64,000 nt of DNA from G965220075 sp965220075 (lineage in GTDB: Bacteria > Chloroflexota > UBA11872): assembly GCA_965220075.1 (NCBI GenBank), contig OZ244806.1, positions 62,001-126,000 of the forward strand, given 5' to 3'. The position numbers and the translations under genes were made by a program. Shown here one piece after another: positions 43,742-53,544 of the stretch; position 1 is the first letter of the stretch; each line of letters begins with the position of its first letter. Below the pieces are notes generated by a model. The model ran no database searches and had not been told where the DNA came from. It saw only the letters and a program-made list of their open reading frames with translations.

Positions 43742-43817
43742 GATGCGCCAGGCGGCGGGACGGTGAACACTCACCACCCGTGCGGCGGCTGACGCTATCG
43801 CACCGAAGGGAGCTGGA

Positions 43818-45125
43818 ATGAGCAGCGATCTGACCCACGCGGCCGAGCAACGCGGCATCGATTACTTCCTGGTGAGCTTCACGGACCTCTTTGGAGTCAT
43901 GCGTTCCAAGCTGGTGCCGGCGCGGGCGATCGGTGAAACGCAGCAGGCGGGGGCGGGCTTTGCCGGCTTTGCCACGCACCTCGACATGACCCCGGCCGAC
44001 CCGGACATGTGGGCCGTGCCCGATCCCGACAGCCTCATTCAGCTTCCCTGGCAGCCGGAGTTGGCCTGGGTGGCGTCCGATCTCTACATGAACGGCGAGC
44101 TGGTCGATCACGCGCCCCGCGTGGTCCTCAAGCGGGCCGTCGAGCGGGCCGCCGCCTCGGGCTACGCCATGCGCTCGGGAGTTGAGTGCGAGTTCTTCGT
44201 GGTTCAGCCGGACGGGTCGGCTATCGCCGACGCGCACGACGTGCAGCCCAAACCGTGCTACGACCAGATGGCGCTGCTGCGCCGCTACGACCTGATCCGC
44301 GAGATCTGCGACAGCATGGCCCAGCTGGGATGGGAGCCGTACCAAAACGACCATGAGGACGCCAACGGCCAGTTCGAGATGAACTGGCAGTTCGCCGATT
44401 GCCTGACCACGGCCGACCGGCACGCCTTCTTCAAGTTCATGGTGCGCAACCTGGCGGAGAAGCACGGCCTGCGGGCGACCTTCATGCCCAAGCCGTTCGC
44501 CGATCTGACCGGCAACGGCTGTCACGTTCACTTCTCCCTGTGGGAGCTGGAGGGCGAGACGAACGCGTTCCTGGACGAGGACGGCGAGCTGGGTCTTTCC
44601 AAGCTCGCCTACAGCTTCCTGGGCGGCGTGATGCACTCGGCGGGCGCGCTCTGCGCGATCAGCAACCCGACCGTGAACAGCTACAAGCGCATCAATGCGC
44701 CCGAGACGCTCTCGGGCGCCACCTGGTCACCCAGCTCGATCACCTACACGGGCAACAACCGCACCCACATGGTCCGCATCCCCGAGCCGGGCCGGCTGGA
44801 ACTGCGCTTGAGCGACGGCGCCGCCAACCCCTACCTCTTGCAGGCCGCGTTGCTCGCGACCGGGCTGGACGGGATCGCGAACGCACGCGACCCGGGCAAG
44901 CGGCTGGACATAAACATGTACGCGGAGGGCGCGACTCAAAGCGGCGTCAAACGTCTGCCGCTAAACCTGCTGGACGCCCTGCGCGCGCTGGAAAGCAGCC
45001 GCGTCATGCGCGAGGGGCTGGGCGAGGAGCTCCTTGGCAGCTACGTGAAATTGCGCCGTCGGCAGTGGGACGACTTCACCCGCCACCTCACCACTTGGGA
45101 GCGCGAACACACGCTGGACTGCTGA
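43818..45125 (+). CDS. gmaS: Gamma-glutamylmethylamide synthetase (glutamine synthetase family)
   Basis: 435 residues. The N-terminal beta-grasp domain begins YFLVSFTDLFGVMRSKLVPA. Active-site motifs of glutamine synthetases are present: SGVECEFFVV and GQFEMNWQFAD (metal glutamates), GNGCHVHFSL (histidine) and the RIPEPGRLELRLSDGAANPY loop. KRINAPETLSGATWSPSSIT is characteristic of GMAS-type enzymes rather than ordinary GlnA. It condenses methylamine with glutamate using ATP. AGGGAG lies ~5 bases before the ATG. Last gene of the cluster and the most diagnostic member of the pathway. Confidence 0.9.
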   Translation: MSSDLTHAAEQRGIDYFLVSFTDLFGVMRSKLVPARAIGETQQAGAGFAGFATHLDMTPADPDMWAVPDPDSLIQLPWQPELAWVASDLYMNGELVDHAPRVVLKRAVERAAASGYAMRSGVECEFFVVQPDGSAIADAHDVQPKPCYDQMALLRRYDLIREICDSMAQLGWEPYQNDHEDANGQFEMNWQFADCLTTADRHAFFKFMVRNLAEKHGLRATFMPKPFADLTGNGCHVHFSLWELEGETNAFLDEDGELGLSKLAYSFLGGVMHSAGALCAISNPTVNSYKRINAPETLSGATWSPSSITYTGNNRTHMVRIPEPGRLELRLSDGAANPYLLQAALLATGLDGIANARDPGKRLDINMYAEGATQSGVKRLPLNLLDALRALESSRVMREGLGEELLGSYVKLRRRQWDDFTRHLTTWEREHTLDC

Positions 45126-45218
45126 CGCGGCGGAGCGGCGACGAGGGAGCTATGACCCGGCCGGCGCGTTGCGCTCGTAGGCTTTGGCGCGAACGCGGCG
45201 GCGGGCAAGACGGCCCGG

Positions 45219-45313
45219 CGGAGATGCGTGGGAGTCGAACCCACCCAGGACGCTGACCAGCGCCCCACTACGGTTTTGAAGACCGCGAGAGCCACCGGGC
45301 CCCCTGCACCTCC
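45219..45313 (-). tRNA. selC: tRNA-Sec (anticodon TCA)
   Basis: On the minus strand the gene starts GGAGGTGC, pairing as an 8-base acceptor stem with GCATCTCC at the 3' end, one base longer than usual, as in selenocysteine tRNAs. The D stem has 6 pairs, the anticodon loop is CTTCAAA with TCA at 45279-45277, and there is a long variable arm (GGCGCTGGTCAGCGTC) and a T arm GTGGG TTCGACT CCCAC. The encoded 3' end is CCG, not CCA, so CCA is added later. It implies selenoprotein synthesis elsewhere in the genome; no selenoprotein gene was recognised here. Confidence 0.93.
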
Positions 45314-45349
45314 ACGCGCCAGCATACGGCGCGGGCGGCCTTCGCCCGC

Positions 45350-46672
45350 TTAAGCCGGCAGCCGCGGTCCGGCGGTCACGAGGGTATAGCCGGGCCGCGC
45401 CAATACCGCGCTGGCCGCGTCCTGCACGTCCCGCGCGGTCACGCCGTTGACGATGTCCGGGTAGCGGCTCAGGTAGTCGAGCCCGAGCCCGAAGCGCTCG
45501 ATCGTCAGCAGCATCTGCGCGATCCCGCCGTTGCGCTCCAAACGCAGCGGCAGGGAGCCGATCATGGCCTGCTTGGTAAGGCGCAGCTCTTCATCCGTGA
45601 CGGGCCGCTCGCAGAGACCGCGGGCTTCTTCAAGGCTGCTGGCCACGGCGCGCTCCACGTTAGCCGGGTTGATGCCCGCCCGCAGCGTCCAGGGCCGGCG
45701 GGTGCGCCCAACCTCCACCGAGCTCGAGGCGTGGTATGCCAGCCCCTGCTTATCCCTCACGTTGGCGCCGATCCGCCCGCCCAGCCCCAGCTGGCCCAGG
45801 ATGAAGTTGCCGACCATGGAGGCGTAGTAAGTCGGGTCGCCGCGTCTCACGCCCAGCCAGCCCAGGGTGAACTCGGTTTGCGTTTTGCCCGCCAGCGTGA
45901 GGTCCTCGCGCAGCGGATGCGCGGCCCGCGCCCGCTCGGCCGCGTCATAGCGCTCGATTGCCGCGGTCCAGGCTTCGCGCGTGGACCCGTTGGAGGGGGC
46001 CCTCCAGCCCCCGAACTCGGCCGCCGCCAGGTCACGCACGGCGGCCGTCTCCACGGCCCCGACGACCGCGATGGTGAGAGCCGATGGATCGTAGGTGCGT
46101 GCGTGGAAATCGCGCAGAGCGTCGGGCGTCAGCCCGCGCACAGTGCTCGCGTAGCCCTCGGTCGGCCTTCCCAGCGGATTGCCTGGTCCGTAAAGCAGCT
46201 CCCGGAATCGCCGCTCGGCCAGGGCGTCCGGATCGTCCTCAATGTGTGCGATGCCCGTCAGCACCTGGTCGCGCAAGCGGCCCACTTCTTCGGCGGGAAA
46301 GGTCGGGTTCCGCAGACCGTCCGCGGCAAGCCGGAAGAGCACGTCGATGTCCTCGGCGAGCGCTCGACCGTAGAAGGAGGCCTGCTCGAGCGACGCGCCG
46401 AAGCCCAGCGAGGCGCCCACCGCGTCCAGCTCGGCGCTGAACTCGTGAAAGGAGCGGCTGGCGGTACCGCGGTTCAGAGCGTCGGCGGTCAGGCTGGCCA
46501 GGCCGCAGTCCGCTTCGTCCTCCATGACCGCGCCGGCCAGGTGCTGGCCGGCCACCGCCACCGATGGCGAGGTGGGGTTAGCGTAAACCAGCAAGGTGAC
46601 GCCGTTGGGGAGCCGGCTGCGATCGACGGTCTCGGCGCCGAGGCCCGCGCGGCGCGGATGATCGGGCGTCAT
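45350..46672 (-). CDS. M16-family peptidase homologue lacking the zinc motif
   Basis: 440 residues. RLPNGVTLLVYANPTSPSVAV opens the inverzincin fold, but the HxxEH zinc motif of the family is absent: the corresponding region reads EDEADCGLASLTADAL. The second-domain blocks FILGQLGLGGRIGANVRDKQ and GLAYHASSS are well kept. It is therefore the inactive half of a two-gene M16B pair whose active partner is encoded just upstream on the same strand (gap 95 bases). The pair would degrade peptides. Confidence 0.85.
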   Translation of the reverse strand: MTPDHPRRAGLGAETVDRSRLPNGVTLLVYANPTSPSVAVAGQHLAGAVMEDEADCGLASLTADALNRGTASRSFHEFSAELDAVGASLGFGASLEQASFYGRALAEDIDVLFRLAADGLRNPTFPAEEVGRLRDQVLTGIAHIEDDPDALAERRFRELLYGPGNPLGRPTEGYASTVRGLTPDALRDFHARTYDPSALTIAVVGAVETAAVRDLAAAEFGGWRAPSNGSTREAWTAAIERYDAAERARAAHPLREDLTLAGKTQTEFTLGWLGVRRGDPTYYASMVGNFILGQLGLGGRIGANVRDKQGLAYHASSSVEVGRTRRPWTLRAGINPANVERAVASSLEEARGLCERPVTDEELRLTKQAMIGSLPLRLERNGGIAQMLLTIERFGLGLDYLSRYPDIVNGVTARDVQDAASAVLARPGYTLVTAGPRLPA

Positions 46673-46767
46673 CTAGACCAACCGGGCCTTGGCGAGCCGT
46701 GTAGATCCCGCCGCGCTGCATGCCATGCGCGCGCATGTCTGAGGCGGGCTTGCGGGTAGCTCACGAC

Positions 46768-48051
46768 TCACACGGCCGCGCTGGCGCGCTCGGGGTTGAA
46801 CCAGCCCGTCACGCGGTTCCCGTCGTGCAGGTACTGCCGCGCCACGCGCTGCACGTCCGCGGGCGTGACCGCCTCGAAGCTTTCGTTGAAGTCGGCGCCT
46901 TTGCGCCACGACTCGGTGGTTTCCAGGAATCCCAGCCAAAGCGCCTGGGAGGTGACGCCCTCGAGCCCGATGGCCTGCTTGGCGCGCGCCTGACGCACCG
47001 CCCGCGCCAGCTCCTCCGGTTCCGGCGGAGCGTCCCGCAGGCGGGCCAGCTCCTCGTCCACGGCGTCCTCGATGGGGGCGGTCTCGGACCCCGGCTTGAG
47101 CGCAACGAAAATGCGGTGCAGCGTCGGATCGATGTTGAAGCCCAGGTCGCTGCCGGCCGCAGCGGCCAGCCCGGAGGCTACGAATCGCTGGTAGAGGCGC
47201 GAGGTTCGCACCACGCCGCCGCCGCCGAACACGCCTCCCTTGGGCCCCGACAGCAGTGCGTCGAGCGCCAGCAGGGCAAAGAAGTCCGGATGCGCGAGCG
47301 GCGGTGTGCGGTGGCACACGTTCAGGATCGGAAACGGGCCGGGATGGACCACCTCGACACGCCGCTGCTCGGTCTGCGCGGGCTCTTCAACGCCCGGCGG
47401 CGCGGGAAGCTCGCCGGCCGGTATCCGCCCGAACGCGGCGTCTATGCGGGCCAGCAGCTCGCTTGTGTCAAAGTCGCCAACCGTCACGATCACCGCGTTG
47501 TTGGGCGTGTAGTGGCGCCGGTAGTAGCTGAACAGCTCGTCCCTGCTCATGCGGTTGAGGTCCGCCTTGCTGCCGATGACCCCGCGACCGTAGGGGTGGG
47601 CCTGAAACGCGGCGGCCTCGATCGCCTCCGTGAGCAGGAACATGGGCGAAGACTCGTGGCCCTCGCGCTCGGAGATGATCACGGTCCGCTCGCCGCTGAC
47701 ATCGTCGGGATCGAACACGGCGTTCACCATGCGGTCCGCTTCGATGCGGAGCGGCAGGTCCAGGTGCTGCGCCGGCACGGTTTCGAAATAGGCGGTAGTG
47801 TCCTCGGTTGTGAAGCCGTTCCACGCGCCCCCGACGCCGGTCACGAGCCGCCCGATGTCACCCGGTGCAAGCGTGCGGGTACGCTTGAAGAGCATGTGCT
47901 CCACCCAGTGCGAAGCGCCGCTCATGCCGGCCGGCTCGTTACGCGCGCCTACGCGGTACCACACGAAAAAGCTGATCAGCGGGACGGTGCGGCTCTCGCG
48001 CGTGACGACCTTGAGCCCGTTATCTAGAAAATGTTCCGCAGCGTCCTGCAC
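46768..48051 (-). CDS. M16-family zinc peptidase, active subunit
   Basis: 427 residues from a GTG at 48051. LDNGLKVVTRESRTVPLISF is the usual start, and the zinc-binding HxxEH lies in SGASHWVEHMLFKRT, with a downstream glutamate in NGFTTEDTTAYFE. PYGRGVIGSKADLNRMSRDE and YYRRHYTPNNAVIVTVGDFD are family blocks. Cleaves oligopeptides as a clam-shaped dimer with the inactive partner. The open frame runs another ~400 bases upstream but would overlap the divergent zincin gene; no ATG lies near the true N-terminus, so the GTG is inferred. Confidence 0.87.
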   Translation of the reverse strand: MQDAAEHFLDNGLKVVTRESRTVPLISFFVWYRVGARNEPAGMSGASHWVEHMLFKRTRTLAPGDIGRLVTGVGGAWNGFTTEDTTAYFETVPAQHLDLPLRIEADRMVNAVFDPDDVSGERTVIISEREGHESSPMFLLTEAIEAAAFQAHPYGRGVIGSKADLNRMSRDELFSYYRRHYTPNNAVIVTVGDFDTSELLARIDAAFGRIPAGELPAPPGVEEPAQTEQRRVEVVHPGPFPILNVCHRTPPLAHPDFFALLALDALLSGPKGGVFGGGGVVRTSRLYQRFVASGLAAAAGSDLGFNIDPTLHRIFVALKPGSETAPIEDAVDEELARLRDAPPEPEELARAVRQARAKQAIGLEGVTSQALWLGFLETTESWRKGADFNESFEAVTPADVQRVARQYLHDGNRVTGWFNPERASAAV

Positions 48052-48144
48052 GGTCAGTTCAAGGGGAGGCGCGGCGAGCGGGATGCTATCACAGGGCCAC
48101 GCGCCCGCAGACGCTACGGCCTGCTCGTCGCGCAAGGCCGTTCG

Positions 48145-48513
48145 ATGACTACCTCCGAGTTCGAGCGGATCGTGCGGCAGGCGGTGGAGTCCATCCCGGC
48201 CGCCCTGCGCGAACGGTTGGAGAACGTGGAGCTGACGATAGCCGCGTGGCCTACCCGCGAAGATCTGCGCGCGGCCGGCGTGCCGCCCGGAATGACGCTT
48301 TTTGGTCTCTATAGCGGGGTTCCTCTCACCGAGCGCACCGAGGCCTACAACATGGTGCTGCCGGACCGCATCACGATCTACCGCGGCCCGCTGCTCGAGG
48401 CGCACGACGACGTCGACTCCCTGCGGCACGAGATTCGCGCCACCGTCATCCATGAGTTCGCGCACTTCTTTGGACTGACCGACGACGACCTAGTGCGCCT
48501 GGGAGCCTGGTAG
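48145..48513 (+). CDS. Small metallopeptidase-like zincin (DUF1025 / MMP-like)
   Basis: 122 residues. ATVIHEFAHFFGLTDDDL carries the HExxH zinc motif (H-E-F-A-H) followed by the GLTDDDL typical of this small zincin family; MTLFGLYSGVPLTERTE and LPDRITIYRGPLLE precede it. Members are single-domain proteins of unclear substrate. It ends six bases before the threonine-synthase-like gene, so the two are probably co-transcribed. Confidence 0.85.
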   Translation: MTTSEFERIVRQAVESIPAALRERLENVELTIAAWPTREDLRAAGVPPGMTLFGLYSGVPLTERTEAYNMVLPDRITIYRGPLLEAHDDVDSLRHEIRATVIHEFAHFFGLTDDDLVRLGAW

Positions 48514-48519
48514 CTGGCG

Positions 48520-49656
48520 GTGCGCCGGCGCTGCTCCGAGTGCGGCACGAGCGCAGCCGGCAGCGGGCCGGCCTGTCCCCGGTGCGGCGGCCCGATCGAT
48601 GCCCAGGTGGAGCTGCCCGATCTCTCCGGGGGGCTGGCACCGATCGTCAATGAGTCTCTGCGCGGCCTGTGGCGCTACCGGCGCGCGATCGCGATCGGTG
48701 CGGACACGCCGCCGGTCACGTTGGGCGAGGGTGACACGCCGGTCGTCGCACTCTCCCGCTGGGGACCCATGAACGGCCTGCGCCAGGTCTACGCGAAGCT
48801 GGAGTATCTGGGCCCGACCGGATCGTTCAAGGACCGCGGCGCGGCGGTCCTGGTTAGCGAGCTGGCCGCGCGGGCCGTAGGGGTCGCGGTGGAGGACTCT
48901 TCGGGCAACGCCGGCGCGGCGCTGGCGGCCTACTGCGCGCGGGCGGGGATTGCGGCACGCATATTCGTGCCCGCCAGCGCTCCTTTGGGCAAGCTTGCGC
49001 AGATCGCGGCGTACGGCGCCGAGCTGAACCGTGTGAGCGGGTCCCGCGAGGATGTGGCCGCGGCCGCGCTGGCGGCCGCGGAGGCGCCGGACTGCGTGTA
49101 CGCCTCGCACAGCCGCGACCCGCTGTTCCTACAGGGAACCAAGACCTTCGCGCTCGAGATCATGGAACGGTTCGGCGAGGGAGTCCCCGAGCACCTGATC
49201 TTGCCAACCGGCAACGGCGGACTTCTGCTGGGCGCGCAGCTCGCGTTCAGCGAGCTGCGCGCGGCGGGGTTGCGCGTCCCAATGCCGCGTCTGCACATCG
49301 CGCAGGCGGCCGCCTGCGCGCCGCTGGTTCAAGCCCTGGAGCGCGGCGACGAGCGGCCGCCGCGAGTGACGGCGGGCCGCACCATCGCCGGCGGCGTTGC
49401 CGTGGCCAATCCCTTTCGCGGGGCGCAGGTCTTGCGGGCCGTGCGCGACTCGGGGGGTGTGGGCAGCGTGGTAGCGGATGACGCGGTGCGCGCGGCGCGC
49501 GCGCAACTCGCGCTCAGCGAAGGTCTCGACCTGGAACCGACCGCCGCGCTGGGCTTTGCAGCCGCCGCGGACTTACGCGCCAGGGGCGTTATCGGCCCGC
49601 GCGACCAAGTGCTCGTGGCCGCGACCGGCAGCGGCCTGAAGGACCCGGCCGGCTAG
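48520..49656 (+). CDS. Threonine synthase-like PLP enzyme with N-terminal zinc ribbon
   Basis: 378 residues, GTG start. The N-terminus has two CxxC pairs (CSECG, CPRCG), then the fold-type II core: the PLP lysine in LGPTGSFKDRGAAV, DSSGNAGAALAAYCARAG (substrate loop) and TGSGLKDPAG at the end. It converts O-phosphohomoserine to threonine or acts on a related substrate. It is one of three homologues in the window; the copy next to hom is the better candidate for threonine biosynthesis. It shares its last bases with the convergent MoaD-like gene. Confidence 0.82.
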   Translation: MRRRCSECGTSAAGSGPACPRCGGPIDAQVELPDLSGGLAPIVNESLRGLWRYRRAIAIGADTPPVTLGEGDTPVVALSRWGPMNGLRQVYAKLEYLGPTGSFKDRGAAVLVSELAARAVGVAVEDSSGNAGAALAAYCARAGIAARIFVPASAPLGKLAQIAAYGAELNRVSGSREDVAAAALAAAEAPDCVYASHSRDPLFLQGTKTFALEIMERFGEGVPEHLILPTGNGGLLLGAQLAFSELRAAGLRVPMPRLHIAQAAACAPLVQALERGDERPPRVTAGRTIAGGVAVANPFRGAQVLRAVRDSGGVGSVVADDAVRAARAQLALSEGLDLEPTAALGFAAAADLRARGVIGPRDQVLVAATGSGLKDPAG

Positions 49657-49943
49657 CCGGATGAGGCGGGCATGCCGCCGGCGACCGACGGCACGATAGA
49701 TACCTCGTTGCTATCCGCCACGACCGTGTCGAAGCCTTCGCTGAACCTGATGTCCTCGCCGTCGACGTAGATGTTGACGAAGCGGCGCAGCTCGCCGTTC
49801 TCGTCCAGGATGCGCTCGGAGAATCCGGGGTGGGCGTTGTCGAGCGCCTGGAGCAGCTCGCCAATCGTGCTGGCCTCGACGTCAACTTTCTGCTGGCCGT
49901 CGGTCAAATTGCGCAGCGGGGTGGGTATACGCACGCTCGGCAT
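49653..49943 (-). CDS. MoaD/ThiS-like sulfur-carrier protein with residues after the GG
   Basis: 96 residues of beta-grasp fold: SVRIPTPLRNLTDGQQKVDV, a RFVNIYVDGEDIRF strand and the C-terminal EVSIVPSVAGG, followed by six more residues (MPASSG). Active MoaD, ThiS and CysO end in GG; an extension needs removal by a JAMM-type protease before thiocarboxylation, as proposed for some homologues. The gene lies 31 bases after a threonine synthase homologue. Related clusters with cysteine-synthase-like enzymes suggest a role in sulfur donation, but this is unproven here. Confidence 0.82.
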   Translation of the reverse strand: MPSVRIPTPLRNLTDGQQKVDVEASTIGELLQALDNAHPGFSERILDENGELRRFVNIYVDGEDIRFSEGFDTVVADSNEVSIVPSVAGGMPASSG

Positions 49944-49974
49944 GGGCTGACACTCCTTGCTGTTGGCGACCAGT

Positions 49975-51222
49975 CTAGGTCGCCACCATGACTCCGCGCT
50001 CGCCCAAGGTCTCCTCGAAGGACGTGACCGTGGGTTTGACGTGGAAGCTCGTGGTGACGCGGTTGTCGATGGCCTCCGAGGTTTTCAATCCATTTCCGGT
50101 GACGAGGGCCACGGTGAGATCGTCGGGCGCGATCACGCCGCGCTCGGCCAGTTGCTTCAGGACCGCGATCGTGACCCCGCCGGCGGTCTCGGCAAAGACA
50201 CCCTCGGTCGCGGCGAGCAGCTGCATCGCGTCCACGATTTCCGCGTCGGACACAGAGGCGATGACGCCGTCGACTTCCTGGGCGACCTTGAGCGAGTAGA
50301 AGCCGTCAGCCGGGTTGCCGATGGCCAGTGACTTGGCGATGGTGTCCGGCGCGCGCACCGGCCGATAGGTCATGCTGCCGCGCGCGAATGCCTCCGCGAC
50401 CGGAGCGCAGCCGTCGGCTTGCGCCCCGTGAATGCGGGTGGACTGATGGTCGACCAGGCCAACCTCGACAAGCTCACGCAACCCTTTGGCGATCTTCGTG
50501 TAGAGAGAGCCTGAGGCTATGGGGACCACTACGTGGTCGGGCGCGCGCCACCCGAGCTGCTCGACCGTTTCGAAGGCCAGCGTCTTGGACCCCTCGGCAT
50601 AGTAGGGCCGGATGTTGATGTTGCAGAAGGCCCAGCGGTAGGTGTCGGCGATCTCGCTGCAGAGCCGGTTGAGCTCGTCGTAGGTTCCATCCACGGCCAC
50701 GATGTTGGCGCCGTAGACGGCCGCGCCGCGCACCTTGCCGATCTCGATGTCGGCGGGCAAGAACACAAACGTATCCATACCGTGCCGCGCGCCGGCGGCG
50801 GACACGGCGCCCGCCAAGTTGCCCGTCGAGGCGCAGGCGAATATCTCGAACCCCAGCTCGCGGGCCTTGGCGACGGCCACCGCGACAACCCGGTCCTTGA
50901 AGGAAAAGGTCGGGTTGACGGTGTCGTTCTTGACGTAGAGATTGCGCAGACCGAGCCGCTCGCCCAGGTTTGCGGCGGGCTGCAGGGGGGTGAAGCCGAC
51001 GGGCCAGGCCGCATCCCAGCCGCCGTCCACCGGCAGTAGATCGGCGTAGCGCCAAAGGGTGGACGGACCGCTCTCGATGGAGGCGCGCGAGACGCGGTCG
51101 CGCACGGCCCGGTAGTCGAATTGCACTTCGAGCGGGCCAAAACAGAACTCGCAGACATGCACCGCGCGCAGCTCGTAGATACGGCCGCATTCGCGGCAGC
51201 GCAGGGTTTGGATGTTGCTCAC
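49975..51222 (-). CDS. Threonine synthase-family PLP enzyme
   Basis: 415 residues. The N-terminal zinc ribbon uses CRECG and CEFCF. The PLP lysine is in NPTFSFKDRVVAVAVAKAR, and ACASTGNLAGAVSAAGARHG and the glycine-rich VVPIASGSLYTKIAKGL complete the site. ALVTGNGLKTSE closes the core. The NPTFSFKDR variant differs from the usual NPTGSFKDR. It could be threonine synthase or, given the adjacent MoaD-like sulfur carrier, a PLP enzyme using a protein thiocarboxylate. The TATAG-free leader holds no clear riboswitch. Confidence 0.85.
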   Translation of the reverse strand: MSNIQTLRCRECGRIYELRAVHVCEFCFGPLEVQFDYRAVRDRVSRASIESGPSTLWRYADLLPVDGGWDAAWPVGFTPLQPAANLGERLGLRNLYVKNDTVNPTFSFKDRVVAVAVAKARELGFEIFACASTGNLAGAVSAAGARHGMDTFVFLPADIEIGKVRGAAVYGANIVAVDGTYDELNRLCSEIADTYRWAFCNINIRPYYAEGSKTLAFETVEQLGWRAPDHVVVPIASGSLYTKIAKGLRELVEVGLVDHQSTRIHGAQADGCAPVAEAFARGSMTYRPVRAPDTIAKSLAIGNPADGFYSLKVAQEVDGVIASVSDAEIVDAMQLLAATEGVFAETAGGVTIAVLKQLAERGVIAPDDLTVALVTGNGLKTSEAIDNRVTTSFHVKPTVTSFEETLGERGVMVAT

Positions 51223-51274
51223 CGGAGATTCCTAGCTCGTTGATGCGCGGCGCGAGCACCGCGGGATATTTCCT

Positions 51275-51577
51275 TTAGGGGGCTGCGTTCGACCGACGGC
51301 CCGCGCGGTTGGCGGGCCCGGGCATCGCCATCAGGTTGAGAGCCTGATAGCGGCAGTCCAACTGCATCAACGACTCCTCGAAGAGACCGGTAGCCACACG
51401 ATTGCCGTGGGTGCCGAGCATCTTGCCGACACTCGCCGCACCCTCCCGCTGAGCCTGCCTCAGGAGGCGTCCAGTATCGCGGGTAAGCATAGCACCGGGA
51501 TCACGCCGCCCCTTGAGGCGGGCCTCGCACGACGCTCGCGTGTTAGGATATGGCAAGCGCTCGTAAAGAGCGTGCAA
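51275..51577 (-). CDS. Hypothetical small protein
   Basis: 100 codons with a TTG start, or 71 from the ATG at 51490. The visible text (LRQAQREGAASVGKMLGTHG, LFEESLMQLDCRYQALNLMA) could be two amphipathic helices, but no family is recognised and the C-terminus is arginine/alanine-rich. It lies 52 bases before the threonine synthase gene on the same strand and divergent from 16S rRNA. It may be a real small protein or chance frame in a GC-rich leader. Confidence 0.3.
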   Translation of the reverse strand: MHALYERLPYPNTRASCEARLKGRRDPGAMLTRDTGRLLRQAQREGAASVGKMLGTHGNRVATGLFEESLMQLDCRYQALNLMAMPGPANRAGRRSNAAP

Positions 51578-51608
51578 CGTGCGCCTTGCGCCCTGATCCT
51601 TATCGCAA

Positions 51609-51834
51609 TTGGATCTTGGATGCGCGTCGCCTACAGTGGTGCGCCAGGGAACGGCGTGCGCGGTGCACCTTAACAGGGGAAGAGTGAGTGGAAGGATTTG
51701 GGCCGGTTACGGTTCAAGTCCGGAGCGACCGTACGCGAGACAGGTCAGGATGGGACTCAAGGCTAGGCGCCGACTTCGGTCGGTGCGTGGCAATCAAGTG
51801 AGACTGACCGTCCCACTGTGGACGGGAATGGTTT
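51609..51834 (+). promoter_or_regulatory. 16S rRNA promoter and leader
   Basis: TTGGAT (51609-51614) and TACAGT (51632-51637) are separated by exactly 17 bases and form a plausible sigma-70 promoter. The ~190-base leader ends with a stem CCGTCC/GGACGG (51808-51813 with 51820-51825) followed by GTTTTTATT just before the mature 5' end. This stem may take part in rRNA processing; it also looks like a weak terminator or attenuator. Confidence 0.45.
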
Positions 51835-53360
<1,526 letters not shown>

Positions 53361-53544
53361 GGGAGCGTGTCGGACGCCGCGCGCGTCCGGCCACCCTAGG
53401 GTTGAGGACCTGTTGAGCAGGATCGAGTCAAATCGCTCGATCCGCGGTCGTTCCGGACACCCATACGAGTTCCAAAACCGTCGCCGGTCTGCTTCCACTC
53501 ACTCTTCCCATCGTTAAGGTGCGCGGTGCCGGCGGTGGGAGGTT

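Noticed and set aside
51690..51725. tRNA-like GGTTCAAGTCC in the 16S leader
   Set aside because: It looks like a T arm, but no acceptor or anticodon arm surrounds it.
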